64,000 nucleotides of DNA from Holophagaceae bacterium (GTDB lineage Bacteria > Acidobacteriota > Holophagae > Holophagales > Holophagaceae). Shown piece after piece: positions 27,276 to 35,654 of this stretch. A program made the translations under genes and the position numbers. Position 1 is the stretch's first letter, and each line of letters begins with the position of its first letter. The notes beneath the pieces are model-generated. The model was not told the origin of the DNA and searched no databases. It saw nothing but the letters and a program-made list of their open reading frames with translations. The DNA is taken from assembly GCA_023257195.1 (NCBI GenBank), contig JALRCU010000041.1, forward strand, positions 62,001 through 126,000. The letters run 5' to 3'.

Positions 27276-28310
27276 TTATGCAGGGCGCTGAAATCGGTAA
27301 TGAGACACGATCCACTCATTACCATCGCTGTATTTCCATAACTCCGCGCAAGACATAAAAAATATTCTCCATCGTGCTAACTGAAGTTCCGCTTCAGGAA
27401 GACTCATGGAAGTCGCAAATAAATTTTTTAAACTATCGAAGTTAGCATCGAGATTTTGAAGCCATGCCTCTGAAGTATAGGCATAGTGGAGGCCGCCAAC
27501 ACGCCAATGATCTTCGAGTTTGAGTGAATCTTGGAATCTCAGGAGATAGTGATCACTTGGCATCATTCCACCGGTAAAGAAATATTGGGCCATCCAATCC
27601 GTCTCATCCTTTACTTCGTAGGGATAGGTCAAGTCCCGATGGGTAAAGATATGTACAAATAATTTACCTTGCGGCTTAAGCCACTTGGAAATCTTAGCTA
27701 ACAGCGATCGATGATTTCGCATATGTTCAAACATTTCGACAGAAACGACGCGATCAAATGTTTCTTCGATCTCAAAGGCGTTCATGTCTTGAGTGATAAC
27801 CGTAAGATTGGAGAGACCTCTTTGAAGGGCTTGGCCTTCGATATAGAGACGCTGATCTTTTGAATTAGAGACTGCCGTAATTTGTGACTTTGGAAAATGT
27901 TCAGCCATCCATAGAGAAAGAGAGCCCCACCCACAACCCAACTCAAGAATCTTTTGTCCATTCGCTAAATCTGCGCGCTCGCAAGTTCGCTGTAGCATCG
28001 CTCGTTCCGCCGATTCTAGACTTTGCTGGGGACTATCAAACCAACAGCATGAATATTTGAGATGAGGCCCCAGCACTTTTTGGAAGAAGGCAGGGGGCAC
28101 CTCATAATGCTGATCATTTGCCTCTTGCGTATTGATGGCAATGGGTCCTTGAGACCAATCAACGAGGCGTGCTTGAAAGCGAGTATGAACAGCCTCCACT
28201 CCGCCGGCATACTCGTCTTTAAGACGAAGGCGGATCAGCCTCTTGATTTGAGAACGAATTAACCCATCGGGTATCCAACCTCGGCGAAGTAATTGATCGG
28301 TCAAGTTCAT
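27276..28310 (-). CDS. SAM-dependent methyltransferase, short cyclopropane-fatty-acid-synthase type
   Basis: A 344-residue Cfa-family methyltransferase lacking the usual N-terminal lipid domain. HYEVPPAFFQKVLGPHLKYSCCWF, the SAM motif ILELGCGWGSLSLWMAE and the SVEMFEHM motif identify the family. It is more like the coclaurine N-methyltransferase-like branch than classical Cfa. An upstream extension of the frame reaches 28529, but the ATG at 28310 overlaps the DUF1295 stop (ATGA) and begins a normal N-terminus. Last gene of the lipid operon; the substrate is probably a membrane acyl chain. Confidence 0.88.
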   Translation of the reverse strand: MNLTDQLLRRGWIPDGLIRSQIKRLIRLRLKDEYAGGVEAVHTRFQARLVDWSQGPIAINTQEANDQHYEVPPAFFQKVLGPHLKYSCCWFDSPQQSLESAERAMLQRTCERADLANGQKILELGCGWGSLSLWMAEHFPKSQITAVSNSKDQRLYIEGQALQRGLSNLTVITQDMNAFEIEETFDRVVSVEMFEHMRNHRSLLAKISKWLKPQGKLFVHIFTHRDLTYPYEVKDETDWMAQYFFTGGMMPSDHYLLRFQDSLKLEDHWRVGGLHYAYTSEAWLQNLDANFDSLKNLFATSMSLPEAELQLARWRIFFMSCAELWKYSDGNEWIVSHYRFQRPA

Positions 28311-29098
28311 GAAGAGATCCCTTTCTTTGGAAACCAAGGAATAAACATAGAAGTCTCTTCTTGGTAGCGTCGATAGTCCTCTGGTCGGCTTCGCAAACTT
28401 TGAGCTTCCGTCGCGGGAATTCCCGTCACGCGAAGAAGGAAATAAAGCATGAGAGCCGGGCAGATTAAAGACCAATAACCTCCGGGAGATGGAATGGCCA
28501 TCAGGGCAAAAGCCACCCAGATCAACCATTCAAAAAAATAATTGGGGTGCCTCGAGTAGCGCCACAGCCCTTGTCGGCAGGTTTGACCCTTGTGATCTAT
28601 ATTTGATTTAAAATGGGCCAATTGCCGATCCGCCACGGCCTCGCCTACCATCGAGACCACCCAAACGCTCAGGGCTAACCAGTGAGTCCACTGAAGATCT
28701 TCTCGGGAATCTTGGACCATCACAAGGAAAGGAATGGAAAGGATGACATCTAATAGTGCTTGAACCTGAAAGAAAAGAAAAAATTTGAGGGGTAAATTCG
28801 TTTTCCAGTTCCGCTTAATCTCACCGTATCGTCCATCTTCTTTTTCATTTTTTACACGATTAAAAAGGTACGTCCCGAGACGTGCGCTCCAGAGACCCCC
28901 CATGATTCCCGCCAAGAGTCGTGAAGTGAGGCTTCCGCTACCAAAGCAGGCATAAAAAACTACGATGAGCCCTAAGCCATATGCCCAGCCCACATCGACC
29001 CAAGCGGCATTGTCGGTTGCTCGATAATACAGCCAGAGTCCAAACTGCAAGCTGGAAACTATCAGGGTTCCATAAAGAATCAGTTCGAATGTGTTCAT
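28307..29098 (-). CDS. DUF1295 membrane protein (steroid 5-alpha-reductase-like)
   Basis: A 263-residue polytopic membrane protein. The C-terminal half has GLWRYSRHPNYFFEWLIWVA, the NADPH-binding hallmark shared with steroid 5-alpha reductases and isoprenylcysteine methyltransferases, and the protein ends near PEDYRRYQEETSMFIPWFPK, typical of DUF1295. It is likely a reductase acting on a lipid double bond; that is inference. The ATG at 29098 overlaps the DUF2062 stop. Longer readings of the frame only shadow that gene. Confidence 0.88.
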   Translation of the reverse strand: MNTFELILYGTLIVSSLQFGLWLYYRATDNAAWVDVGWAYGLGLIVVFYACFGSGSLTSRLLAGIMGGLWSARLGTYLFNRVKNEKEDGRYGEIKRNWKTNLPLKFFLFFQVQALLDVILSIPFLVMVQDSREDLQWTHWLALSVWVVSMVGEAVADRQLAHFKSNIDHKGQTCRQGLWRYSRHPNYFFEWLIWVAFALMAIPSPGGYWSLICPALMLYFLLRVTGIPATEAQSLRSRPEDYRRYQEETSMFIPWFPKKGISS

Positions 29099-29568
29099 GG
29101 CGTCGTTTCCATGGAGTGTTTGATGCGCTGAAAAAGAAAGCTGAGGATCAGGCCAAGAATAATGACCAAAGGGATGGCTACCAACACCCAAACAACTCCT
29201 GCGTGCCAAAAACTAGTCCAATACGTTTCGAGCGTAGTAAAAGGCGAGAATGATCCAGATTTAATTTCCTGAATGATTATAGGAACAACATGCGGTTGAT
29301 CAAATAATTTTTCACCGGCATAAATGAAGAAGAAAAGAAAGGGGACTTGTAGGGGAGATAAAGCCAGATGAGCAATCTGAATTGCAGGATGATTAAGCCG
29401 AAAAAGGAAGCCAGCCGCAATACAAACAAGGGTCGAAGTACCAACGAGAGGACTGGTACCAATAGCAAGACCGGCTGCCACACTCCATGCCAATTTACTT
29501 GGCGTGGTCCCCTGTTTTAAAAGATTCACAAGGGGATCTATGACCTTTTTTTTCAGCCACTTATTCAT
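29095..29568 (-). CDS. DUF2062 membrane protein
   Basis: A 157-residue protein with an amphipathic start, then LVNLLKQGTTPSKLAWSVAAGLAIGTSPLVGT, split here as LLKQGTTPSKLAWSVAAG plus LAIGTSPLVG, the hallmark of DUF2062, and three or four helices. Its function is unknown; family members often sit beside glycosyltransferase or lipid genes. It overlaps both neighbours by ATGA. Confidence 0.85.
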   Translation of the reverse strand: MNKWLKKKVIDPLVNLLKQGTTPSKLAWSVAAGLAIGTSPLVGTSTLVCIAAGFLFRLNHPAIQIAHLALSPLQVPFLFFFIYAGEKLFDQPHVVPIIIQEIKSGSFSPFTTLETYWTSFWHAGVVWVLVAIPLVIILGLILSFLFQRIKHSMETTP

Positions 29569-29888
29569 GAAGATTGCCGACGAAAAAGGTCTGGGAGGCT
29601 CTGGGCGTTATGAATCGCTATCAAAACATAAATCGCCATCGCAATATTGCCTAGAAGAAGAATTGCAACTAACCAACTTATGCTTGAAATGGACCAACCT
29701 TCGCGATAAAGAATCCAAAGCCAAAAGAAGACAAAAGCAAAATAGGTATCGTATAACGTTGCAACCCACCAGGGTTCGTCAGGAAAATACTTAATTACAT
29801 CAAAAATAGATTGCTGAAGCGAGGCCCAAGTCGTCACGATAAGCATCGCAATTAAAACTGCCCACGCCCATAATTTAAGATATTTCAT
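29565..29888 (-). CDS. DUF1475-like membrane protein
   Basis: A 107-residue protein with three hydrophobic helices and the stretch WWVATLYDTYFAFVFFWLWI, which fits DUF1475, a family repeatedly found beside Cfa/DUF1365 genes. A TTG four codons upstream is an alternative start. The ATG at 29888 overlaps the Cfa stop by ATGA. Its role is unknown; the context suggests a membrane component of lipid modification. Confidence 0.75.
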   Translation of the reverse strand: MKYLKLWAWAVLIAMLIVTTWASLQQSIFDVIKYFPDEPWWVATLYDTYFAFVFFWLWILYREGWSISSISWLVAILLLGNIAMAIYVLIAIHNAQSLPDLFRRQSS

Positions 29889-31105
29889 GATCGACTCCAA
29901 GGTTCATGATTCACCCCTATTGCTTCAGGATGACCTAGTAGTAATTGTGAATCACCAATATACCTCTCTGCAAATGCTCCTGAACAATAAGCTAAATACC
30001 AATCCCACATTCGGATAAACTCATCGCTGTACCCTAAGGCGCGCACCCTATCAATCTCAGTCCAGAATCTTTGACGCCAAGCATCTAAGGTTCGATGATA
30101 GTGAGCACCAATATCCTCGTGATGCAAGATCCGGAGCGAACCTGTTCGACCGAGTGATTTAAATATCTCAGATAAAGAGGCTAGTTCTGCACCAGGAAAG
30201 ATATATTGCTGAATCCAATCAGTACCTTTGATATAGGTTTCCCACTGAGTTTCATTCATGGTGATGGTCTGGATTAAAGCCAAGCCACCCGTTTCCAAAT
30301 GTCGACTAATACAACTAAAGTAATCATCGTAATGTTTGAGGCCTACGGCCTCAAACATTTCAATCGAGACAATCTTGCTGTAGATCCCTTTTAATAATCG
30401 ATAGTCTTCAAAGCGAATATCGATGAGATGGCTTACCCCTTCCCTTTCAAATAGCGACTGTGCGTATTTAAATTGTTGTTGACTAATCGTCGTAGTCGTA
30501 ACGCGACATCCAACATGTTTTGCGGCATAAAGGGCGAAGCCCCCCCAGCCTGTGCCAATTTCGAGGATATGATCGCGAGAATTCAAAGAGAGTTTTTCAG
30601 CAATACGAGAAAACTTTTGAATTTGCGCAACCTCGAGGGAGTCACTCGATGACCGATAATATGCACAACTGTAAGCTAGGGTGGGGTCGAGCCACAACTG
30701 ATAGAAATCATTGCCTAAGTCATAGTGATGAGCAATATTGGATCGAGAACCCTGCAGATGATTGTCTCTAGAGAGATGGCGCAATCGATTGATCTTTTTT
30801 CCTAACCAGGACAAGAGGCCCCGATCTTTTGTCAGAGGGGTCATACCGCGAACTACGAGGCGTACCAAAGCGACGGGATCCGGTGAAGACCAATAGCCTT
30901 TCATATAGGCAAGGCCAAATCCCACTTCACCCTGAAATAGGCCGAGCCGATAAGTTCGTGCATCATGGATGATAACTATGGCCTTTAGAGAACTTTGAGG
31001 ATCCCCTAAAAAATACGTTTGATCGGCTGTTCGAAGTTCAAGGAACCCGCTCTCAATTTTTGAGAGCAGTCGAACGGTGAAATAACGAAGGAGCCGATTA
31101 ATCAT
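29885..31105 (-). CDS. Cyclopropane-fatty-acyl-phospholipid synthase-type methyltransferase
   Basis: A 406-residue Cfa-family enzyme with the N-terminal lipid-binding domain (GFGLAYMKGYWSSPDPVALV) and the catalytic domain: NIAHHYDLGNDFYQLWLDP, SAM motif LEIGTGWGGFALYAAK, SIEMFEAVGLKHYDDYF and the late WDWYLAYCSGAFAERYIGD. It transfers a methyl or methylene group from SAM to unsaturated acyl chains of phospholipids. This is the fuller of two Cfa paralogues in this operon. The neighbouring amine oxidase and DUF1365 genes are typical partners of this subgroup. Confidence 0.92.
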   Translation of the reverse strand: MINRLLRYFTVRLLSKIESGFLELRTADQTYFLGDPQSSLKAIVIIHDARTYRLGLFQGEVGFGLAYMKGYWSSPDPVALVRLVVRGMTPLTKDRGLLSWLGKKINRLRHLSRDNHLQGSRSNIAHHYDLGNDFYQLWLDPTLAYSCAYYRSSSDSLEVAQIQKFSRIAEKLSLNSRDHILEIGTGWGGFALYAAKHVGCRVTTTTISQQQFKYAQSLFEREGVSHLIDIRFEDYRLLKGIYSKIVSIEMFEAVGLKHYDDYFSCISRHLETGGLALIQTITMNETQWETYIKGTDWIQQYIFPGAELASLSEIFKSLGRTGSLRILHHEDIGAHYHRTLDAWRQRFWTEIDRVRALGYSDEFIRMWDWYLAYCSGAFAERYIGDSQLLLGHPEAIGVNHEPWSRS

Positions 31106-31866
31106 TTTTGGGATTCCATTTTTTTAGGATGCGTTTGAACGGGAACTCCCTTGAGCCACAAGCGAAAAGCCTGCCAATGTATGCCTATTATCACCCTTAG
31201 TGTCATCAAGGGAAACGCTAATAACGTTTGTCGAATCTGTTGGGCGTCCCATGGGTGGTGGACTAAATTAAGATCGACATCAAAAAAGCAATGATCTTGT
31301 TGGAATTCCTGGATATGGATCCCGAGGCGTTGGGCTGGGTCGTCAAAGGACCAGAGATACCGACAGTCCATCGGAATGAAGGGGGAAACGTGAAAAACCT
31401 TGGGAACTTCAAAGGTTCGACGAGGACCCTCCTGACGCATAGGAAATTCGCTCATCCAATAAAGATGACGCTCACCCCATGGCGTATTGTTTACTTCGGC
31501 AAGGATGTCCTTTAGTTCTCCTGCATCATTATAGAAATAAAAATAAGAAACAGGATTAAAGCAATACCCGAAATACCGCAAATGGGTTAAGAGGAAGATT
31601 TTTCCAGATCCAAGATCTATCCCTCGAGATTGCGCTTCAAGTTTGAGTCTTTCACGAAGAGGTAAGTGGGGGCTTCCTAAGTGATCCCGGTCATCATAGC
31701 TAGCCCAATTGAAACGATTATGGCTGACCCAGGGCGAAGCCTGCATGAGTTCTGATAAACGATCGATATCCAAGAAGGCCATAAAAATGGGATAAGTAAA
31801 TTCATGAGACTTAGGAGTAAATCGTCGATGACGAAGAGATCCACGATAAAGGCCTGAGGCTACCAT
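31102..31866 (-). CDS. DUF1365 protein
   Basis: A 254-residue protein with LYRGSLRHRRFTPKSHEFTY at the N-terminus and FLLTHLRYFGYCFNPVSYFY in the centre, both diagnostic of DUF1365. The biochemical function is not established; the family almost always neighbours an FAD amine oxidase and a Cfa enzyme. It overlaps the amine oxidase end by seven bases and the Cfa start by ATGA. Confidence 0.92.
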   Translation of the reverse strand: MVASGLYRGSLRHRRFTPKSHEFTYPIFMAFLDIDRLSELMQASPWVSHNRFNWASYDDRDHLGSPHLPLRERLKLEAQSRGIDLGSGKIFLLTHLRYFGYCFNPVSYFYFYNDAGELKDILAEVNNTPWGERHLYWMSEFPMRQEGPRRTFEVPKVFHVSPFIPMDCRYLWSFDDPAQRLGIHIQEFQQDHCFFDVDLNLVHHPWDAQQIRQTLLAFPLMTLRVIIGIHWQAFRLWLKGVPVQTHPKKMESQK

Positions 31867-33122
31867 TTAGCCCCCAAGGCACGAGCGACACGAAGCCCTG
31901 AGACAAGACCATCCTCATGGAAACCGTAGTTCCAATATGCTCCTGCAAAATGCGTACGACGATCCACGCTACTAATTTCTGACCATCGATGCTGGGCCGC
32001 GATACTTCGCTCATTGTATTTTGGATGAACGTAATCCATACGTCGCTCAATGAGGGCTGGATCAATATGGCTTTCGGCATTCAGCGTCACGAAGAGATCT
32101 TCTCGGGTCGCTAGGGGCTGTAAACGATTCATGTGGTAGGTGAGTCTCGCTGGACCCCCCTCGGGATTGACCGGGTAGTTCCAAGAGGCCCAACTGCGTC
32201 GTTGGGGTGGCAATAAATTTCGATCTCGATGAAGAATAGTAGGGTTTTGACTCACCTCGAAAGCAGAAAGAATCTCGCGTTCTCGATCTGAAGGATCACT
32301 AAGTAAATTGAGCGCGTCGGGAGCAGGACAAGCCAATACTACATGATCAAAAGATTGAAGTGTTCCATCCGCAAAAAATAGATCGACTCGATCGACCTGC
32401 CGTTGGATACGGATTGGTGTTCGATTGAGAAAGATTTGATTCTTGAAGGGCTCGACCAAAGGGGCAATATAACGACTCGTTCCTCCCCGTATGGTTCGCC
32501 AGCCATATTGAGTAGTCATTCCAAGCATTCCATGATTTTGAAAAAAACGAAGCAGGGTCAATATGGGGAAATCTTTCATGTGCTGTCGAGACATGGACCA
32601 AACCGACGATGCCATCGGATAAATATAGTTTTCGGAAAACGTGTCATCGAGATCATGTTGGTTTAAAAAATCCTGAAGGGTGAGGGCTGCTTTCTGGGAA
32701 TCATTTTCATAAAGAAAATGATTCCCAACTTTATTGAATCGATGTATCTGGTATAAAAAACGATAAAAGCGAGGATTCCAAATATTTTTACGCTCAGTGA
32801 ATACTCCATTAAGGCCGCGAGAACACCAAGAAAGACCATCGGATACCCCGCGTCGATCCACAGCAAAACTCATATTCGAATCACATGTTTCGATATTTAA
32901 TTCCTCAAAGAGTCGAACCAAGTTTGGATAATTTGCTTTATTGTGAACGATAAATCCCGTATCGACTGCGACGCGGGTTTCTCCAATCGATAAATCATGC
33001 GTGTGGGTATGACCCCCAAGCCTGGTTTGTTTTTCAAAAAGGCTAATATCATAAGTCCGACACAAAAAACGAGCGGCACCTAAGCCTGAGATACCCGATC
33101 CAATAATCGCCACCCGCGCCAT
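31860..33122 (-). CDS. FAD-dependent amine-oxidase-fold protein
   Basis: A 420-residue flavoprotein. The dinucleotide motif AIIGSGISGLGAARFL, followed by LFEKQTRLGGHTHTH, binds FAD; the C-terminus carries HFAGAYWNYGFHEDG. It resembles the NAD/FAD-binding partner of DUF1365 and Cfa genes seen in many bacteria, including the singlet-oxygen regulon of Rhodobacter. It probably desaturates or isomerises a lipid chain. It lies 13 bases after the desaturase and heads the run of overlapping genes. Confidence 0.9.
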   Translation of the reverse strand: MARVAIIGSGISGLGAARFLCRTYDISLFEKQTRLGGHTHTHDLSIGETRVAVDTGFIVHNKANYPNLVRLFEELNIETCDSNMSFAVDRRGVSDGLSWCSRGLNGVFTERKNIWNPRFYRFLYQIHRFNKVGNHFLYENDSQKAALTLQDFLNQHDLDDTFSENYIYPMASSVWSMSRQHMKDFPILTLLRFFQNHGMLGMTTQYGWRTIRGGTSRYIAPLVEPFKNQIFLNRTPIRIQRQVDRVDLFFADGTLQSFDHVVLACPAPDALNLLSDPSDREREILSAFEVSQNPTILHRDRNLLPPQRRSWASWNYPVNPEGGPARLTYHMNRLQPLATREDLFVTLNAESHIDPALIERRMDYVHPKYNERSIAAQHRWSEISSVDRRTHFAGAYWNYGFHEDGLVSGLRVARALGAKW

Positions 33123-33135
33123 AAAGATCGCTATC

Positions 33136-34017
33136 TCAAGAGAAATCAGATGAGATGGGAGCGTCTTTATGAACCATCAGAAACTCGGAGGGCCAAGGAC
33201 GAATGTCTTTCACAATAGACAACCAACTGAACACTTTTAAGATATAAAAGGTAGGATCCCATTCCCACCAACGAATACCTTGGCGACAACCATTTTGGAA
33301 ATGGTGGTGATTGTTATGCCAACCTTCTCCCAGGGTCAAAAAAGCTAAAATGAAATTATTTCGACTTCCGTCGCCGGTTGAGAATCTCACCGAACCCCAA
33401 AGATGACATAGACTATTAATCGTAAACGTTCCATGAAAAAGAAGAACGGTTGGAAGGATGAAGAACCAAAGTAAGGTGACCCAAGGGCCGAGACCCGTTA
33501 AGTAACCGAGAGAAAAAGAGACCACCCCCAACAGTACGGGGCAGACCCAATGATAAGTGTTTAACCAACGAAGTTCAGGATACTTCTCAAAGTCGTGTAT
33601 ATTTTTGGAATCGTATGCGTCATGAGTATCTGAAAGAATCCAGCCCACGTGGGCGTACCAGAACCCTCGAGTAAGAGGGCTGTGAATATCCTGATCTTGA
33701 TCCGAGAATCGATGATGATTACGGTGATGACTGGCCCACCATAAAATACCTTTTTGGGCTGAGGTCTGCGCGATAAAAGCTAGCAAGAACTGATTAAATC
33801 GATTTAATTTATAAGTGCGATGTGAGAAATAACGATGGTAGCCTGCTGTAATTGCAAACATACGAATGACGTAACTAATAACGAGCCCTGCTAGAAGAGG
33901 CCAAGAAAAGGGGGTCCAAAAAACCCCTAGGCATACCAGATGAAGAATGAGAAAACTGACCGAAAGAGGGGTCCAACTGGGCTTTGAATCAGAAGCAGCT
34001 ACAGGTTGTGAATTCAT
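33136..34017 (-). CDS. Membrane fatty-acid (acyl-CoA delta-9 type) desaturase
   Basis: A 293-residue di-iron membrane desaturase. All three histidine clusters are present: HRYFSH, HRNHH and HNNHHH. Four membrane helices surround them. It inserts a double bond into long acyl chains using oxygen and an electron donor. As the first gene of the lipid operon it would supply the unsaturated chain acted on by the downstream methyltransferases. The ATG at 34017 is the natural start. Confidence 0.94.
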   Translation of the reverse strand: MNSQPVAASDSKPSWTPLSVSFLILHLVCLGVFWTPFSWPLLAGLVISYVIRMFAITAGYHRYFSHRTYKLNRFNQFLLAFIAQTSAQKGILWWASHHRNHHRFSDQDQDIHSPLTRGFWYAHVGWILSDTHDAYDSKNIHDFEKYPELRWLNTYHWVCPVLLGVVSFSLGYLTGLGPWVTLLWFFILPTVLLFHGTFTINSLCHLWGSVRFSTGDGSRNNFILAFLTLGEGWHNNHHHFQNGCRQGIRWWEWDPTFYILKVFSWLSIVKDIRPWPSEFLMVHKDAPISSDFS

Positions 34018-34131
34018 TCTCTAAGCATAACAAGTGGGCCCGGGTTCCTGAAGGTTCTTATGTAATGTTCGATGACCAATACATGATTTAGGAATCTCTC
34101 ATTTGGCTCTTCATACCCCCCTATCAATAAA

Positions 34132-34257
34132 TCATTGATTTTTCAATAAGCTCTTAAATATTTGTGCCCAGTAGAGCGCTGCAGCGATCAGGGAGAGCAA
34201 AAGAACGCTCAGCGCGATCACAATCATCTTTTTTTCATCTTGAGGGCTCATTGACAT
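34132..34257 (-). CDS. Small single-helix membrane protein (41 residues), unknown
   Basis: The 325-base gap between the desaturase and hisS (34018-34342) holds one plausible short gene: ATG 34257 to TGA 34132. The peptide has a charged lead (MSMSPQDEKK), one hydrophobic helix of about 20 residues (MIVIALSVLLLSLIAAALYW) and a basic tail (IFKSLLKNQ), an orderly positive-inside layout. A modest TGGA lies eight bases upstream. I recognise no family. It could be cotranscribed with the desaturase. I see nothing else in the gap besides presumed promoters. Confidence 0.5.
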   Translation of the reverse strand: MSMSPQDEKKMIVIALSVLLLSLIAAALYWAQIFKSLLKNQ

Positions 34258-34384
34258 AACGTTATTCCAGCCTCTAGGATACTAAATTTTTCGCTACCCA
34301 CTTAACGCTCAAGCCCCTTATTCATTCAATAATTTTAGGTTTATGCTTACACTATCAGTAACACGCTGCGGGCGGCTCTCCACT

Positions 34385-35632
34385 ATGACTCAATCTGTAA
34401 AAGGTATGCGAGATCTTTGGGGTACTGAATTAGCCTATTTTCAGTTTATCGAGAGAGCGTGCCACCAAATCATGGAGTCGCACGGTTACCAAGAAATTCG
34501 TACACCCATTGTTGAATCAACTGATCTTTTTTCTAGGGGTGTAGGCTCAACCACGGACATTGTGAATAAAGAAATGTATACCTTTCGAGATCGATCTGAC
34601 CGAAGTCTCACGCTTAGGCCTGAAAATACCGCCTCTGTAGTCAGGGCGATCATTCAAAATAAACTCCTCGAAAGCAATGACCCCTTACATCTTTTTTACA
34701 TCGGTCCGATGTTCCGATACGAGAGAATGCAAGCGGGTCGCTATCGACAGTTTTGGCAGATCGGAGCTGAATCCATCGGTATAGCCTCTCCTGAAAGCGA
34801 AGTTGAAAGCATCATAATGCTTTTTGACTTTCTTACATCACTAGGATTAGGCGATCTATCCCTCTCAATTAATTCAGTTGGTTTTCCCGAGGAGCGTGCT
34901 TCTTTTTATGTTGCGCTGAAAGCGTTTGTGAAGGATCGAGAACAGGCATTCTGCGAAGATTGTCGACGCCGCATCGAAGATAATCCTCTTCGCGTTCTCG
35001 ACTGCAAAGTTTCCTCCTGCCAAACGGCTCTAACAGGGCACCCTGAAATACTAAATTTTTTGAGCAATGAGTCGCAGTCGCATCATGAAAAATTTCAAAA
35101 GTGTCTTCAGTCCTCCCGCATCCCTTTTTTGTCTAACCCTAAAATGGTAAGAGGATTGGACTACTATACTCGGACTACTTTTGAAGTACTCTCTTCCGAT
35201 TTAGGAGCCCAATCGGCACTTCTGGGTGGAGGTCGTTATGATCGGCTCATTCAGGACCTAGGCGGTCCCCCAACGCCCGCATTCGGTTGGGCTATTGGCT
35301 TAGACCGACTCGTCTCTTTGGTCATGAAAAAGAATATTTCTTTACCATCGAAGCCCCGCATTCTTTTGATCCCCGTAGGTGAAACAATGATCAACGACGC
35401 CTTCGAATTAGCTCGATCGCTTTGGGCCGACGGTCATTCGGTTGAACTTGAAACGCGAGGAGTCCCTCTAAAAAAATCTCTCTCCTCCGCTAACCGTAAA
35501 GGTCACTCTCACGCATTCATCTTGGGCGAGAGTGAAAAAGCCAAGGGTATTATTACGGTTAAATTTTTAATGACTGGTAAACAAGAGGAATGGCTACTGA
35601 GTGAAATTTCGTCGCGCATTCTTCATATTTAA
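34385..35632 (+). CDS. hisS: Histidyl-tRNA synthetase
   Basis: A 415-residue class II synthetase charging tRNA-His. Motif 2 reads FYIGPMFRYERMQAGRYRQFWQ, split as FYIGPMFRYERMQ and AGRYRQFWQIG; the HisA motifs are VRGLDYYTRTTFEV and LLGGGRYDRL, and AFGWAIGLDRL is motif 3. The C-terminal anticodon domain follows. The frame opens at ATG 34343, but a start at 34385 (MTQSVKGMRDLWG) matches the usual family N-terminus; the longer start has AGG four bases upstream and remains possible. Confidence 0.95.
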   Translation: MTQSVKGMRDLWGTELAYFQFIERACHQIMESHGYQEIRTPIVESTDLFSRGVGSTTDIVNKEMYTFRDRSDRSLTLRPENTASVVRAIIQNKLLESNDPLHLFYIGPMFRYERMQAGRYRQFWQIGAESIGIASPESEVESIIMLFDFLTSLGLGDLSLSINSVGFPEERASFYVALKAFVKDREQAFCEDCRRRIEDNPLRVLDCKVSSCQTALTGHPEILNFLSNESQSHHEKFQKCLQSSRIPFLSNPKMVRGLDYYTRTTFEVLSSDLGAQSALLGGGRYDRLIQDLGGPPTPAFGWAIGLDRLVSLVMKKNISLPSKPRILLIPVGETMINDAFELARSLWADGHSVELETRGVPLKKSLSSANRKGHSHAFILGESEKAKGIITVKFLMTGKQEEWLLSEISSRILHI

Positions 35633-35654
35633 TCGATATTTTAGGAGTTACCCT

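Noticed and set aside
27276-28529. A 417-residue reading of the short Cfa-like gene
   Set aside because: The first 73 residues overlay the DUF1295 gene in another frame and look non-coding; the ATG at 28310 with ATGA overlap fits better.
35601-35654. Upstream ATG for the S9 peptidase
   Set aside because: It lies inside hisS and places extra polar residues before the signal peptide; ATG 35655 has AGGAG.
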